From Ceratothoa steindachneri (lineage: Eukaryota; Arthropoda; Malacostraca; Isopoda; Cymothoidae), in contig OZ018326.1 of assembly GCA_963969495.1 (NCBI GenBank), positions 2,488,444-2,552,443 of the forward strand: a DNA stretch of 64,000 bases, read 5' to 3'. Position 1 is the first letter of the stretch; every line of letters starts with the position of its first letter. Below, piece after piece: positions 1 to 11,399 of the stretch. The position numbers and the translations under genes were made by a program. The notes under the pieces are model-generated. The model saw only the letters and a program-made list of their open reading frames with translations, did not search any database and was not told the origin of the DNA.

Positions 1-74
1 GAGTTATTAGTCGCACTGCTCTACCCAGAAAGCCTGTTGAACGTTACATTTAAAACTGATAGATCTTGTAAATA

Positions 75-976
75 CGAGGGGCGGTCAATAAGTTTTGCGA
101 ATCGGTAGAGAAAAACAGAGGAAGGGGGATAGTTGCTTGTTGGGGTGTTAGGACAAGTTATGTCAATTTAGGACCTGCAGCAGCATGCTCCTACCTCGTC
201 TATTTAGGTATCAGTAGCTGATCACAGAATGTCAGTCACAAATCTTTCAACAATGGAGAAGGTTTAGCACCGCACCGTGATCTAATCTTTGACCAAGGAA
301 GGCAAGAATGAAAAAGAAATCCATGAACGCATGGTGCAGTGTACACCAAAATTCGCCTCTTCCTATGCAACCATTGCTTGTTGGAATAGGGAGTTCCGCC
401 ATGGTCGTCAGCCATTGAAGATGACCCCCGTCCAGGACGCCCGTCAGACGCGACCAACGAGAACAATTTAGCCAGTGTGGAGAGGATGATCCTCGAAAAT
501 TGACGGGTGAAGGTCGAAGAAATCGAGCGAGAACTTGGAATATCACATGGAAGTGTTATCAACATCATCCACCACAATTCAGCTATGACCAAGGTCTCTG
601 CCTGTTGGGTCCCTAGAAACCTCACGCCCCATGATCGACTTCAACGTCGTCAAAGTACACAAGGCAAGAGTTGCATAAGCTACCCTACGAGAGTGCGGAT
701 TCGAGGAGCTCAACCAGCCCCCTCACACTCCAGATCTGGCCTCTAGCGACTACTTTTTATTCCGCCAGCTCAAGGCTGCACTGCGAAGACGCCGGTTTGG
801 GGATGATGAAGATGTCCAGCTCGCCGTCCAAGAGTGGATTGAACAGCAGTCGGGAGACTCCTGGTTGTTTGGAATTCGAAGCCTCAGGGACAAGTGGTGC
901 AAGTTCATTGAAGTCGAGGGTAGTTATATTTAAAAATATAACTATCCGAATTGCAAAACTTATTGACCGCCCCTCG
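75..976 (+). mobile_element. Non-autonomous mariner element, copy 1, with perfect 24-bp TIRs
   Basis: Seen: the terminal inverted repeats at 75-98 and 953-976 are exact reverse complements over 24 bp, start CGAGGGGCGG, and are flanked by TA at 73-74 and 977-978, the mariner target duplication. The interior (902 bp in all) encodes pieces of a mariner transposase on the plus strand but is too short for a full gene. Known: Tc1/mariner elements duplicate TA and have about 1.3 kb with a transposase near 345 aa. Inferred: an internally deleted, non-autonomous copy that any active relative could still mobilise, because both ends are intact. A second copy with the same deletion lies at 36019-36949 in reverse orientation. 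Confidence 0.9.
250..934 (+). pseudogene. Mariner transposase remnant with the central catalytic region deleted
   Basis: The N-terminal helix-turn-helix part is readable in pieces (KEIHERM near 316, ATIACWNREFRHGRQ near 370, then RVKVEEIERELGISHGSV near 505-560). The text then jumps after the PRNLTPHD segment (about 630) to the C-terminal part (LRECGFEELNQPP near 690, DLASSDYFLF near 735-765, RSLRDKW near 880). The middle of the protein, carrying the first two catalytic aspartates of the mariner D,D34D triad, is missing; only the last Asp region (the PDL-like motif) remains. In-frame stops and frameshifts also occur, for example around 470 and 500. It cannot make a working transposase. Family assignment is firm; the exact deletion size is inferred from the usual family length. 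Confidence 0.88.
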
Positions 977-1464
977 TACTTGCATTAGACGCTTAATCTC
1001 TTATTTACTTGTATTTTAGCCTTTTTCTCTTTGTAGAGGGGAAGATTGTTATAATTTGTTTTGGATTAACCAGTTTCTCCTTCTTTTTTTGGTATTAATT
1101 TATTGAAAGTAAATTTGACGAAGTTCAAATATTACGTGAAAATATGAAATATTATTATTTCTGACGATAATGTATGAGGGTGAAGATCTTTAACTTCCTC
1201 TACTAACTGGACTCCTCCGTTTGTAAAACCAAGATTATGCCACTTATACAATGCCATTAATAATTCATTGTTTGTGAAATGTACATGTGCCCGTATTGTG
1301 GTTTACTTATGCGAAAATGTGTATATTTTATCTATTACTTCCTTGTATTCTTATGTTCTGTGTTTACTTCAGTGAAAAAAAGCCAACGTTAGGAGAATTC
1401 TTTTCTTTGGGCTGAAACAAACAGCAATATATCTTCTTGAGAGAACATAATGTGACCCCAAAAT
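977..1464. other. A+T-rich spacer, nothing recognised
   Basis: Between the mariner and the next LINE remnant I see A+T-rich DNA without a recognisable gene, RNA or repeat signature. Confidence 0.5.
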
Positions 1465-3055
1465 TCAAGTACGGTTACAACAGGTGAAAGATGAGTAGAT
1501 TACTGCAACGGCGTTAGAATCAAGTGCAAGGTGGGATCGATTTATAGAGGCTATTGACAGCGAATTAAATCCAACCAAACTCTGGCACAAAATCAACATT
1601 GCTAGAGGAAGAGAGAGCCAAAGTACCGAATTGAAATCGAAAAATACGGGAGAGAGGCAAAAGAACCCCATTAGATTGAAGCTTAATTCCGCGAACAGTG
1701 GAAGGGGGTGTTTGATATCTTTCTCGATGAAAGCGAGGATTCAGTAGAGAACATGACTCAAGAGTAGTAGAAGAATAAGAAATATATCGCCTCGAAATCG
1801 TATCCTGGCTACCAAGAAGCGGGCGCTTGGTGAGTCAAGATTAACAAAGGAGAACCTAGTACGACCCCCAGAGTCTTTTCTAAAAAATATAGTACTATTT
1901 TTTAACGTTACACATAGTACAGGCTATTTCCCGGATGGGATGAAAAGGTGGAAAATTATACTTCCGCCTTAACTCGGGAAACCCCCTAATAGACCAAGAA
2001 ATTTCAGGCCACTTACATTATTATATACATTGGCGAAATTACTGGTAAGATCGACTTATGACAGGCTGATCAAGCATTCAAAAGAAACCTCCAAATACTG
2101 AACCACCAGCATCGGTTTAGAAAAAAACAGAAGTGCCGAAACAGCTCTGTCCATTCTACTTGAAACATTAGCCAAGGCAAAGTTCATCGAGACCTATACG
2201 GACATTGTACATAGGCACGACCAACAAACGTTTGATAAAGTTTGGAGGATCGGCTTTTAGTACAAAATAAGAAGATTGGGGCTACCCTCAACCGTACTAT
2301 TACCGGGCTATTCTTGGGAAATCAACCGGGCTATTACGGTCTGAGCTTCAAGGCTTCTCACGGGGGTAACATAGGCTAACCCTTTACAGCATTTTCACGA
2401 TCGATTTACTAAGTACAGTTAATGACTCAACGAGGTATATACAATTCGCCGATGATATCAAAATAGTTGCGAATAGCGAATACAGGAATGCGCCAACAAT
2501 GGCAAAGATGACAGCGGCCTAGATCGTAAACGTCAACGCTTACGAGTGCAAATGGAAGATCCTCACAAATGTGTATTTCACCATTATCTCATAGGGAGTC
2601 GCAAGACATCCTGAGTGCAAATAGAAGACAAAAAGTATTGTTACGAAAAAAGGCCAATACTGCTCGGGCTCAAGATCTCGCAACACGATACAGGAAAGAC
2701 GTAACAGAAAGAATCAGTCTAGCGAAGTTGAGATTAACTAAATTTCTCCACTTAGAGGTTTGTAAAAAGAAAATAAGACAAAGATATACAAAGCTCACTG
2801 CAAGGCCACACTGCTTTACCAGGCAGTCCTGATAAACAGACTCCACAAAAGAAATGCAGTTAAGCTCTAGAGGGTCTAAAACTCAGCAGCTTATATCATC
2901 ACAGACAATAGAAGAAGAAAGCATAAAAAGCTAAGAGACTTACACAGTGAAATATGTCTTCCGGCCACAAATGTGTCCCTTCCTAAAGCATGGGACAAAC
3001 TAAACAAAATACTTAGCGAGGAAGAAAAAAGAGCTAATGAAATGCCACAAAACTA
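1465..3055 (+). pseudogene. Decayed LINE reverse transcriptase (Jockey-type non-LTR)
   Basis: Translating the plus strand across frames gives a recognisable order of non-LTR reverse transcriptase blocks: a PYNYRP-like region near 1990-2060, GKIDL/DRLIKH-type sequence near 2045-2085, HQHRFRKK near 2105-2130, AKAKF with the AFDKVW-like block near 2170-2250, and the catalytic box FADD with IKIVANSEY at about 2446-2480. The C-terminal thumb and tail follow (NRRQK near 2620, RRKHKKLRDLHSE near 2910-2950, ending EEEKRANEMPQN near 3020-3055). Many stops and frameshifts interrupt it. Known: the FADD/YADD box holds the polymerase aspartates. Inferred: an old, 5'-truncated dead copy of a Jockey-like LINE; the exact clade is uncertain. 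Confidence 0.7.
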
Positions 3056-3084
3056 AAGGATAAACAACCGAGGAAATTTTAGGC

Positions 3085-4545
3085 TTAGAGGGCATATTGC
3101 TTAAATGGAATTCCCGCGGACTCCTGGCCAACTGGGGGAGCTACTGAGGCTAAACTACTCATGTTCCCCGTTATCTTTCATTTTGCAGGAGACCATGCTG
3201 GGCGCGTGCTCCCTGCCCACCCTCCCGGGAAATAAAGTTTTTGGTACCCCACCACCACGTGATGAAAGACGGGCAGGAGTATGCACGATTTACACTCGGC
3301 ATGATGTCTCCGTTCTTACCTTTTGTTTATATACCTCCTTTCAGGCAGTAGCTGTGCAGCTGCACCTGGATAGTAGGTATACTGTTATTTCTGTGTACAT
3401 TCCAATGTTAGCGGTCCTCGACGCAGGAGACTTCTACCGCGTCGTGTCATGGTTGCCGAGACCCTTTCTCTTGCTCGGAGATCTAAACTGTAGACCCCAC
3501 TCCTAGATAGACTCTTCGATTAATCCGAGGGGTCAAATCCTTTCCGACCTGATCCTTAAGCTGGAGATAGGTTTCCTGAATGTGGATGAGTTTACGCATC
3601 ACTGCTCGAAAAACGCTTTATTTTCCTGCGTCGATCTATCTTTGTGCTCTCCGGATGTACGGCCAAATTTTGAGTGGGAGGTATCGATGACCTCCATGGT
3701 AGTAATCACTTTCCCATTCAAATAATAATTTTGGGGCTGCTGCACCCTGAGAGCCCGCCCAAGTTGTGCTCGACGTAGCCGCGGGAGTCCACATTTGAGA
3801 AAATGACTGATTTCTCTGTCTCATTCGAGGAGTTTAGGTCCGTAGATGATGCCGTTGAGTTTTTCTCCGGCAATCTCATCACCGTGGGCCTAAATACAAT
3901 TCCTAGAACGTTTGACTGTTTGGCACGCTGACCACTCCCAGGGTGGTCACCCAAGTGTGAGACATACCTCAAACAGAAGCGCGTTATGCCTACATGCCCT
4001 ATAAGAGCCACCCGAAAGAATGCACTGTCAGTGAATTTCGTCGAGATAAGGCTAGATTCCAGTATAATTCGAAGCACGCATGCCACTCTTCTTGGCGGGC
4101 ATACGTATCTTCACTTAATGGAAAGACGCCTCCAGGAGAGGTTTGGAAACTAGTCAAAAAGATTTGGGACAAGTTTTGCAGGACCCCCCCTCCCGTTCCC
4201 TAGGAGAATGGGATCTCAATCTCGGACCACGTCTCCGTGGCGGAATCCTTCAAGATCGCTTTCTTCGCATTCTTTAGCCTGGATTCTTCTCTGCCAGCAA
4301 TCAATGCGCGTCGTGATTTCGCGGAGGCCGCATACTGGACTTTACCTCCAGATAGGAAGAACCCTTAAACGACAGGTTTAATTTGAGTGAGTTGCATTTC
4401 GCTCTCGCTTCGTGCGCGGACACCGCTCTAAGTCCAGACGATGTCCAGTACACCATGCTTCGATACCTGGGTGAGAAAGTCATGGCCTCTCTGTGAGTTT
4501 ATTGGCATAATGGCTCCACCTTATGCACGGCGTAAAAATTGATCT
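3085..4545 (+). pseudogene. Jockey-like LINE: endonuclease and start of RT, broken
   Basis: The plus strand encodes an apurinic-type endonuclease: LQETM near 3183 (the catalytic Glu block), AGVCTIYTRHDVS near 3270-3310, VAVQLHLDSRYTVISVYIP near 3350-3405 and LLLGDLNCR near 3470-3495 (the GDxN block). After a stop at about 3504 the domain continues in other frames (SCVDLSLCSPD near 3625-3660, then an SDHFP-like site corrupted near 3700). The linker to RT is seen at 4020-4200 (RDKARFQYNSKHACHSSWRAYVSS, then FCRTPPPV). The segment near 4380-4480 (LSELHFALASC, then SPDDVQYTMLRYL) is the start of the RT domain. Numerous stops make it a pseudogene. The RNase H piece at 7300-7640 looks like the far end of the same family. 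Confidence 0.75.
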
Positions 4546-4999
4546 AGAGTGAAAGGAGAAGGAAAGGGTATGCGAGGATGGTATGGGTGGGGATAAAGCA
4601 GGATGTTAAAAACCCACCATTGTAAAACCGGAGTTCAGGGGTGAGGGGCGCATTGTCCCCTCCCCCTTCAGCCCCAATCTGGGTCGGTTGGGTGAGAGAA
4701 AACTGTTCGGCCTCTACCCTGTTACATTAGAGGACGACCCGAAAAAGTTGTGTGAGAGGTTGTATGGAAAGTAGGGAAGCAGGTTAAGAAGATAGGGTGT
4801 CAGAAACAAGGAGAAGAGGCAGAGCTGGGGCAGTATGGGGCCTGTAACGATCGTATTCGCAAACTTAGAGTCTCTTGTAATGGCGCTATGGATCTTCTTC
4901 GTTCCGTGACATCGAGCGACTGGGACTCTTATAGCTTCTTTTTAGATAGTTCCAGGCTGGTATTCCGTAGATGCAGCAGTTTCTTTCTTTCTTCTGGGG
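4546..4999. other. G-rich spacer, nothing recognised
   Basis: Purine-rich and G-rich DNA (4550-4810) followed by mixed sequence. No gene or repeat family recognised; part of it may be untranslated LINE sequence, but I cannot show that. Confidence 0.4.
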
Positions 5000-6830
5000 C
5001 TATAGCTTAAGTTTTTATTATTGTTACTTCTTTCTTCTCCCATAATTTAAATTCAGGCATTCTGTGCATTCTGCAATAATGTTAGACGCTTCATAGCTGA
5101 CATAATGCTCTGAAATGGCTAATGGAATATTTATATTGGCCAAATGCATTCCCTGGGATTTTGTTTTAGAAAACTTTGTCTATATTTTGGAATGAAGGGA
5201 TTCATTCAAATTTGCGGCATTGTCCTTCCTACATCTATCAAGAAGGGTGTCCTTTGTCATCTCCAAATATACTTCTAGAACTAATCTATTTTCTGCTGAA
5301 AACAAATTGAATTTTACTTTCTTATCTTTGTGCGTTTTCCGCTCAACTACTAGGATATCTAGAGCTATATCTTTTATATAAAAACACCATGAATCTGCTC
5401 ATTCAGTACATCCATGATGCTTGGGATTTTATCTGTGCTTGAACAGTGATGAAAGCTTGCTAAAATATTATTTCTCATTTATTTATTCAAGAGATTGATG
5501 CTTCGTTTTATTGCAAAGGAATAATATCGCACCAATTTATCAATAACAGCGTCCGTTAGTTTATTGTCCTCCCCAAGTTAAGAAACTTTTCTTTTTTTTC
5601 CTGTGGCCGTTTCTGTAATGTTAAAATGATCTGCTTTTAATTTTCTAAGTTTTATTCCTAGTCTATTAGTAACATGATTGATACATTCGTTTTTTACAGC
5701 TGGATATTTTTCGTTTATTTTGCAAACTGCTTCATGGGCGTTAGCATCTCCATCGTCAACAAAAGCTTTATCTCTAAAGCCCTTATTTTTCGATCGGGAC
5801 CATATTCTTCTAGCATTTTCTGGCTCCATAGAACGCGATTTACCATCTAAATATGTTCACGTATATTAGCATATGTGGCCTTTAAATGCTGCATATTTTT
5901 CGACGGTAATCTTCTATGGACCTAGCTTCTTTTTTCGCATATTACAGATTCTACAATAATTACACAATATTTCATAATCTACGCAGAGTCCCGTATGTAG
6001 TTCTACGACACATCCTACTCTAATGTGGGATTGATGTCCTCTTTTGATCTACGACCCAGCATAGGAAACATCGATATTCAAAATTCTATCTGTATCAGGT
6101 AGGATATTTAATTTTTCACTCTAATAATAAAAAACCGGATTTTTAATAATATCTTTACACTCATCTACTTTTCTATCCACTAATAATTTTATAAATTTAT
6201 TATTTTTATAAATTTTCGTTTACTCATTAGTTTCTTTCTTTGGATCACTGATAGCTCTTCGTAGCCTGTATGGCCAATATCTTTGGTAATTCAATAACCG
6301 GATGTCCTTAGTTCTTGTTTAGTAATTTTATTTTATTATATATATAGTTTTTCTAATTTTTTAACATAAGAGCATGATTTAAATTTCAATAAAATATTAT
6401 GATCGCAACTGCTTCAAATTTTATCGAAGAACTATCACTGCATTTGTAGGCGAGGCAATTGCGATTTCTATTTACAAATTGTAATAAAGTGGACAGCCTA
6501 TTTGAAAAAAAAATCTATCATTATTTTAATTTTTTTAATATTTTCCACAATATTTTTTGTGTATTTTTGCAAATATTTTTCTGTTTTTGCATAAGATTTT
6601 TTACTTCTGCTGTAGGATTTTCAGCAGAGTCTGAAGCCTAAAGTAGAACCTCCTAGAGGTAGTTTGAAACCCCACTAGGACCGGGAATAGCTTCATTTTC
6701 TTCTATTTGTTCTACTATTTGCTCTACTTGTACCTTTTTCCCTTCATTCTTTTTTTCTAGGCGAGCTTTTGACATTTTTCCCCAAACTTTCTGCTTTTTA
6801 CTTTGCCGATTTCTCCGAATCAAAATTTTC
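5000..6830 (-). pseudogene. Mutator-like (MULE) transposase, degraded
   Basis: On the minus strand the family blocks appear in order from right to left. A basic, charged N-terminal stretch (KARLEKKNEGKK near 6760) is followed by the first catalytic region (ILNIDVSYAG then RGHQSHIRVGCVVELHTG, near 6000-6090). The second follows (NARRIWSRSKNKGFR, then AFVDDGDANAHEAV near 5730-5830), with CINHVTNRLGIKLRKLKAD near 5635-5690 and LTDAVIDKLVRYYSFAIKRS near 5480-5550. Near 5190-5430 come segments like HCSSTDK, DSWCFY and AANLNESLHSKIW. Known: this is the order of arthropod Mutator-like transposases with a DDE core. Only one stretch (5578-5829) stays open; the rest has stops and frameshifts. It lies between two pieces of one LINE type, so it may have inserted into a LINE. 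Confidence 0.78.
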
Positions 6831-7299
6831 ACCTATTGCGCGCTACAAAAGGCGAAATAACTTCGCACGAAGCAACTTTTTTCACACAACTAGTATCTTC
6901 AACGACTCGTAAGAGAATTAGGACTAAAGATAAATGCTCGAAATTATAGATTTTGGCGTTGAGTGAGTGGAACCATAGGCGGAACAAAATTTATATTGGA
7001 CTAAAATTATGACATCACAAGCTGGCAGCCTGTAACTCCGCCTGTCCACACATTTGAAAATATCTCGATTTAGCAGAGGATTATAATGGTTTGGAAATAA
7101 TTTCGTGACGTCGGGACATTCGGGAATTAACACCTGTGTCAGAATCATGGATTAAAAAGTACTTATCTCAAATTTTAAATTATAGGAAACATCTTTCTAT
7201 CTTAATTTCCTGAATTTTGGCGAATAAATAAGTGAAAAGCGGACCTTTCCCCTTAATCACAAACAGCTCTCATTACATCCTGAGCTGATCTCATGATGG
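6831..7299. other. Spacer, nothing firmly recognised
   Basis: A+T-rich DNA that contains one copy of the short motif GTAACTCCGCC near 7030, also seen (with changes) near 10196, 11576 and 12040. This may mark a dispersed LTR-like family. No gene is supported. Confidence 0.35.
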
Positions 7300-7640
7300 T
7301 TATGCCAGGGAGAGACGCCATTCATACCCTAAGCCCTTTGGGTTTAAGGTTAGGAAACTCCTTCTAGAGCTAGGTATAGCTCTAGGGCCAGTCGCACCTC
7401 TGTTTCTACCCAGGATGCCACCCTAAAGGGTAAACCTTTAACTATTTGTTGCCACACCTCTGCCCCCAAAGCTTTTACAGCGCCAAGAGTATGCTTTCGG
7501 CCTATTTGGAGCTCAAATAGAGTCACGCTGGAACCATGCCAGTGTATAAGGATGGCTCTAAGTCCCAAGAGGTGGTCGGTATCTACGCCGTATCCCCTCT
7601 GTTTGAAGTCAGCGAAGCTCTACCAGGTGCTGTTTAGTTA
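7300..7640 (+). pseudogene. LINE RNase H domain fragment (Jockey-like)
   Basis: The plus strand reads PLGLRLG near 7330, TMPVYKDGSKSQEVVGIYAV at about 7530-7590 and FEVSEALPGAV to about 7640. The (Y)xDGS block with the Asp at 7551 is the first catalytic site of LINE-encoded RNase H, and the SKSQ-VG context is typical of invertebrate Jockey-like elements. Stops occur upstream (near 7360-7380), so it is dead. The strand and family match the endonuclease/RT fragment at 3085-4545, which suggests one element later broken by a Mutator-like insertion and loss of most of the RT. That link is inference. Confidence 0.6.
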
Positions 7641-8096
7641 TTTCAATTAACTAAACAACGGTGATTCCTCAATTCTCAGCTCTGGTCTTCGGCTGGGAAT
7701 GAGTATTAAAAGGGTTTCCTGCTCTGCTTTTAGTGTTGTTGTTCAGCTCTTTTCATGATGTTGTGATAGAGCTACTCTATTCCTGCCTCTTGGTGCAGAT
7801 TTAGCTGAGTTCTATTATCTCTTCTTCGAGTGTTAGTAATTAGTTAGATAACATTCTTCTGAATACTTCTGAGTTCCAGTTTTAAATTTGTAGACTCAGT
7901 GTTGATTGCGGTTTTTTACTTTAACTTTTAGGAGCCTATCTGGCAGATGATAACGGAGAACCTCCCTCCAATGCTTTGTAAAGGGTAGTTCAATAAGGTG
8001 GCTCGATATTTAAATGTAAATAAAACAAGTTGTGTGTAATATATGTACTCAATTATTTTATATTTGAAAGTACATTTTATGGCATTAAGTGTGGAA
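7641..8096. other. Spacer, nothing recognised
   Basis: Mixed A+T-rich DNA with no recognisable coding or RNA signal. Confidence 0.4.
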
Positions 8097-9073
8097 TATG
8101 CTGTCGTTCAAATGTCCGAAGTGGTTTTGCTTGGTGGAACGTATTTGGGAGGCCTTAATTTTCGATGATTTGTCACATAAATCTGGCTGAATTTGCTAAG
8201 TAGTGTTCGTTATGTTGACTTTGAGGACATCAACTGTTTGCAAATTATTCGCATAGACCTGGCACGTAGTGCCGTCCTGTTGGAACCACATGTCGTCAGT
8301 GTCTATATCATTCAGTTGAGGCTACAAGCAAATGCTTATCATCGATCTGTAGGTCTCGCCGTTGACGGTTATGGCAATCCCATCTTCGTTCTCAAAAAAA
8401 TACGGATCGATGATTCCGTTAGACGAAAATCCGCAACAAACATGACTTTGTTGGGATGCAATTGGTGCTGTTGTATCTCATGTGGATTGTTTTTGTCCCA
8501 AATCGAAGAATTTTGATTGTTCACAAATCCATTCATCCAAAAATGGGCCTCGTCGCTGAAGATGATTTTTGGAGGGAAATTTGGGGCAACTTCCAACTGC
8601 TCTAGATCCCAATCAGCGAACAGACGGCGTTGCCTATGGTCGATTACCTTAAGTTCCTGGGTAAGTTGGATTTTTTATGGCTGCAGACCCAAGTCCCTAT
8701 GCATAATTCGCCAAACGGAAGTCGTAGAGAGGCCAAGTTCTTGTGAATGCCTCGAATTTTTCCCTACACTCTCATTTACGGCAGCGATTTTTTCAGCAGT
8801 CCTTTCGTTTCGACGACATACGGGTGTTGGCCGATTGTTGATCGACCCTTTTGCCTCGAATTTAGTCACCAATCCTTGAACAGTGGACTCGGCAAGACGA
8901 TTGCGGCTAGGATAGAAATCACTTAATGCGCAGATTTTGATAATAACATTTGATGATTGGCTCACGCTGTTAAACGCTATAATCTTCCATCGTGACTTGC
9001 CAAGTACTATTGGACAGTTCACATTGAGTTTGCCAGATGTCGCTTTAACAACATGGCGACTATCGCCTGACAA
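8097..9073 (-). pseudogene. IS630/Tc1-mariner-like transposase with HTH and DDE, broken
   Basis: Minus strand. The N-terminal part (9073 down to 8675) has a helix-turn-helix region ending STVQGLVTKFEAKGSINNRP, then HSQELGLSTTSVWRIMHRDLGLQP, typical of the DUF4817-type branch of the IS630/Tc1/mariner superfamily. After a frameshift the catalytic core follows: KIIFSDEAHFWMNGFV (first Asp, about 8530-8580), WDKNNPHEIQQHQLHPNKV near 8440-8500, EDGIAITVNGETYRSM near 8340-8395 and DTDDMWFQQDGTTC (second Asp, about 8265-8305). The third acidic site, usually in an LTPLDFF-like motif, is not found. Frameshifts near 8400 and 8670 and a stop near 8325 make it inactive. Confidence 0.85.
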
Positions 9074-9131
9074 AGCTCGAACGTCCTCGTTGAAATACCC
9101 TTTATATTTTCATTTTGCTTTTCATACTTAA

Positions 9132-9369
9132 ACCTCTTATGTGGCATATTAGGTTTGGTAGTGATGTTACAAAATTCCTCCTCTATATTCGATGATTTTT
9201 ATAACCTCTTGATTTTCTCTTTAATTTCGAAACCTTACTCTCTATGTGATATCTGTAAATCTGGTCGTCAACCTTGATATCTACCACAGTGATACTGGAG
9301 ATTTGGAGTACGGTATATTTTCTCCAGACCATTTCGAAATTAGAGATTTTGTTGATCTGTATGTAGCGT
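9132..9369. other. Spacer upstream of a tandem duplication
   Basis: A+T-rich DNA with no recognised feature. Confidence 0.3.
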
Positions 9370-9760
9370 GTTATCTAATAGGTAGGCTCCTGGAATCAAA
9401 ATTACAGTATTAATAGGCTATACAAGAAACTCTACAAAATGGACGCTCACTGGGCTTAGCAAATCCGAATAAATTGCTTTTCATGTGTATAACAGGAATA
9501 CTATGTATAATATGAAAATAAATAGATGAGAACGAATATCACAATTTGCGTATATTAATTTGTGGTTATCTAATAGGTAGGCTCCTGGAATCAAAATTAC
9601 AGTATTAATAGGCTATACAAGAAACTCTACAAAATGGACGCTCACTGGGCTTAGCAAATCCGAATAAATTGCTTTTCATGTGTATAACAGGAATACTATG
9701 TATAATATGAAAATAAATAGATGAAAACGAATATCTCAATTCGCGTATATAAATTTGTGT
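9370..9760. repeat. Two-copy tandem repeat, 195-bp period
   Basis: Copy 1 is 9370-9564 and copy 2 is 9565-about 9760. Both begin GTTATCTAATAGGTAGGCTC and are nearly identical, with only a few changes at the end (for example near 9533 against 9728). Copy 2 runs straight into a long (TA)n array. The high identity points to a fairly recent duplication. No gene inside. Confidence 0.93.
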
Positions 9761-9771
9761 ACATAAATGGA

Positions 9772-9915
<144 letters not shown>

Positions 9916-10099
9916 TTGTATGAATAAAATGAGACAAGCGGTCGTCGAAAGTAGCGGGCGGGTAGGCACAAATATATTAATACGAAAGATATCAAATTTT
10001 ACACCTGTGTAAGAGGAAAAGCGTATAAAACAATTCGCGTCTTGCAATAGAGTTATCAGAAGACGGGAGTCTACGAAGCAGCCGAGTAAACACAAATTC

Positions 10100-10735
10100 G
10101 GACCAAAGCAAGTTTTAAGACAGATTTGTAAAATCGGTTATAGAATAGAGATAAATTTATCTGGAATATGTTACTATAAATACACAGCTGTTCTGTAACT
10201 CCGCCCAAATGGTGGAACTAACAAGCCCGATGCCTAAGCTTATATCGCAGACAGGTCTAGGCCACGCCCCTCCTGGAAATGAAACTATGTATATAGTCGT
10301 ACAAGATATATATTATTATAATTATAATTATTATTATTATTATTCCAGAAAAGGAGAAGTTTGATTTAGTTAAGACATTAAGATTAATTCGTTCTCATCT
10401 TTACGTTACCGGACCCTCTTTAATTCCCCTAAATCTTGTTGCTCCAGATTTCAATACTTCGCGTTGAATAAGAAAACATGTTTGTCGCCGGCAAAGTACT
10501 TCTTAACGTGCCGCTATAATAGGCCTTTATTTGAATAAAAATATATTTTTGCTACGTCATTTCTCAAAGTCATTCTTTACCTCGATTACCCGTAAACGTT
10601 CGGTATGCCCAGCCAACAATAAGAATACCCTTTGATGAATCATCTTTGGAGTAGATAATTTAACATTCGTATAAACTGGTAACAAACCCGCTATAAACTG
10701 GTGAAATTGGTAACTCACCGCCATTAACTGGTTAC
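10100..10735 (+). repeat. LTR-like sequence, copy 1 (tentative)
   Basis: This stretch and 11400-12080 share a loose order of motifs: GAGTAAAC near 10085/11418, an AACTCCGCC block near 10197/11578, ATTCGTTC followed by ACGTTAC near 10388/11740, CGCGT near 10461/11801, and a terminal cluster of TATAAACTGGT motifs (10672-10735). This resembles two diverged long terminal repeats followed by a primer-binding-like site. There is no coding sequence between them that I recognise. The LTR call is inference from order and position only. Confidence 0.3.
10305..10346. repeat. (ATT)n-like microsatellite
   Basis: Short run of ATT/TAT triplets with imperfect units. Confidence 0.85.
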
Positions 10736-11399
10736 CTCGCTATAATCTTGTGGTCCTAGCGCGAAATTTTTATTTCATAGTAATGACAAGCTGGCTTATG
10801 TTTAAATATTGGGGCATTAATTGTGGTTGCGGGTCCGCTGTTTAGATGGAATACAGCATATGCCTGGGATGGCCCTCCTGTGCGAGTGAGCTTTCAATCC
10901 GAAATCTGGTCCTACATAATCATTAATCACTCCATATGTTTTATTATCTGCGATGTGATCTCAGATAATTCTCTCTGGATTGCTGTTCATCAAAAGATTT
11001 AAGATATTATATTGCATTCCTCTGCCAAAGGGTTTGTATAATGCTTTTTATACATTTCACATTACAATAATATCGTTGTAGATTTTTTCTGCCTTTACCT
11101 TGTCTTTTTCTCTGTCATTATAATAAAAGCCAATGTGGTATTGTAGCGAAGCTCAAATTGCAAGGTGAAGTAGGCTCAACAAGGAACCTTACAAATGAGC
11201 ACCCTGTTGGACCTATGAAATCTTGAAATTGGGCACACATATTAACTACTGAAATAACATGCCCTGTATTAGTCATGAACTAATGTAGATTAGAGCGAAG
11301 TACTTATAGTAAAAGTGTACATGTAATAATAAAAACATCCCATGCAGAAACACAAACACACACGAGGAAACAGCAGCGAGAGGAAAAGGTCTCGACGCA

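Noticed and set aside
6855..6872. AACTTCGCACGAAG motif, also near 13519, resembling a loxP half-site palindrome
   Set aside because: Short palindrome seen twice, no recombinase and no spacer structure; likely chance or a small dispersed repeat.
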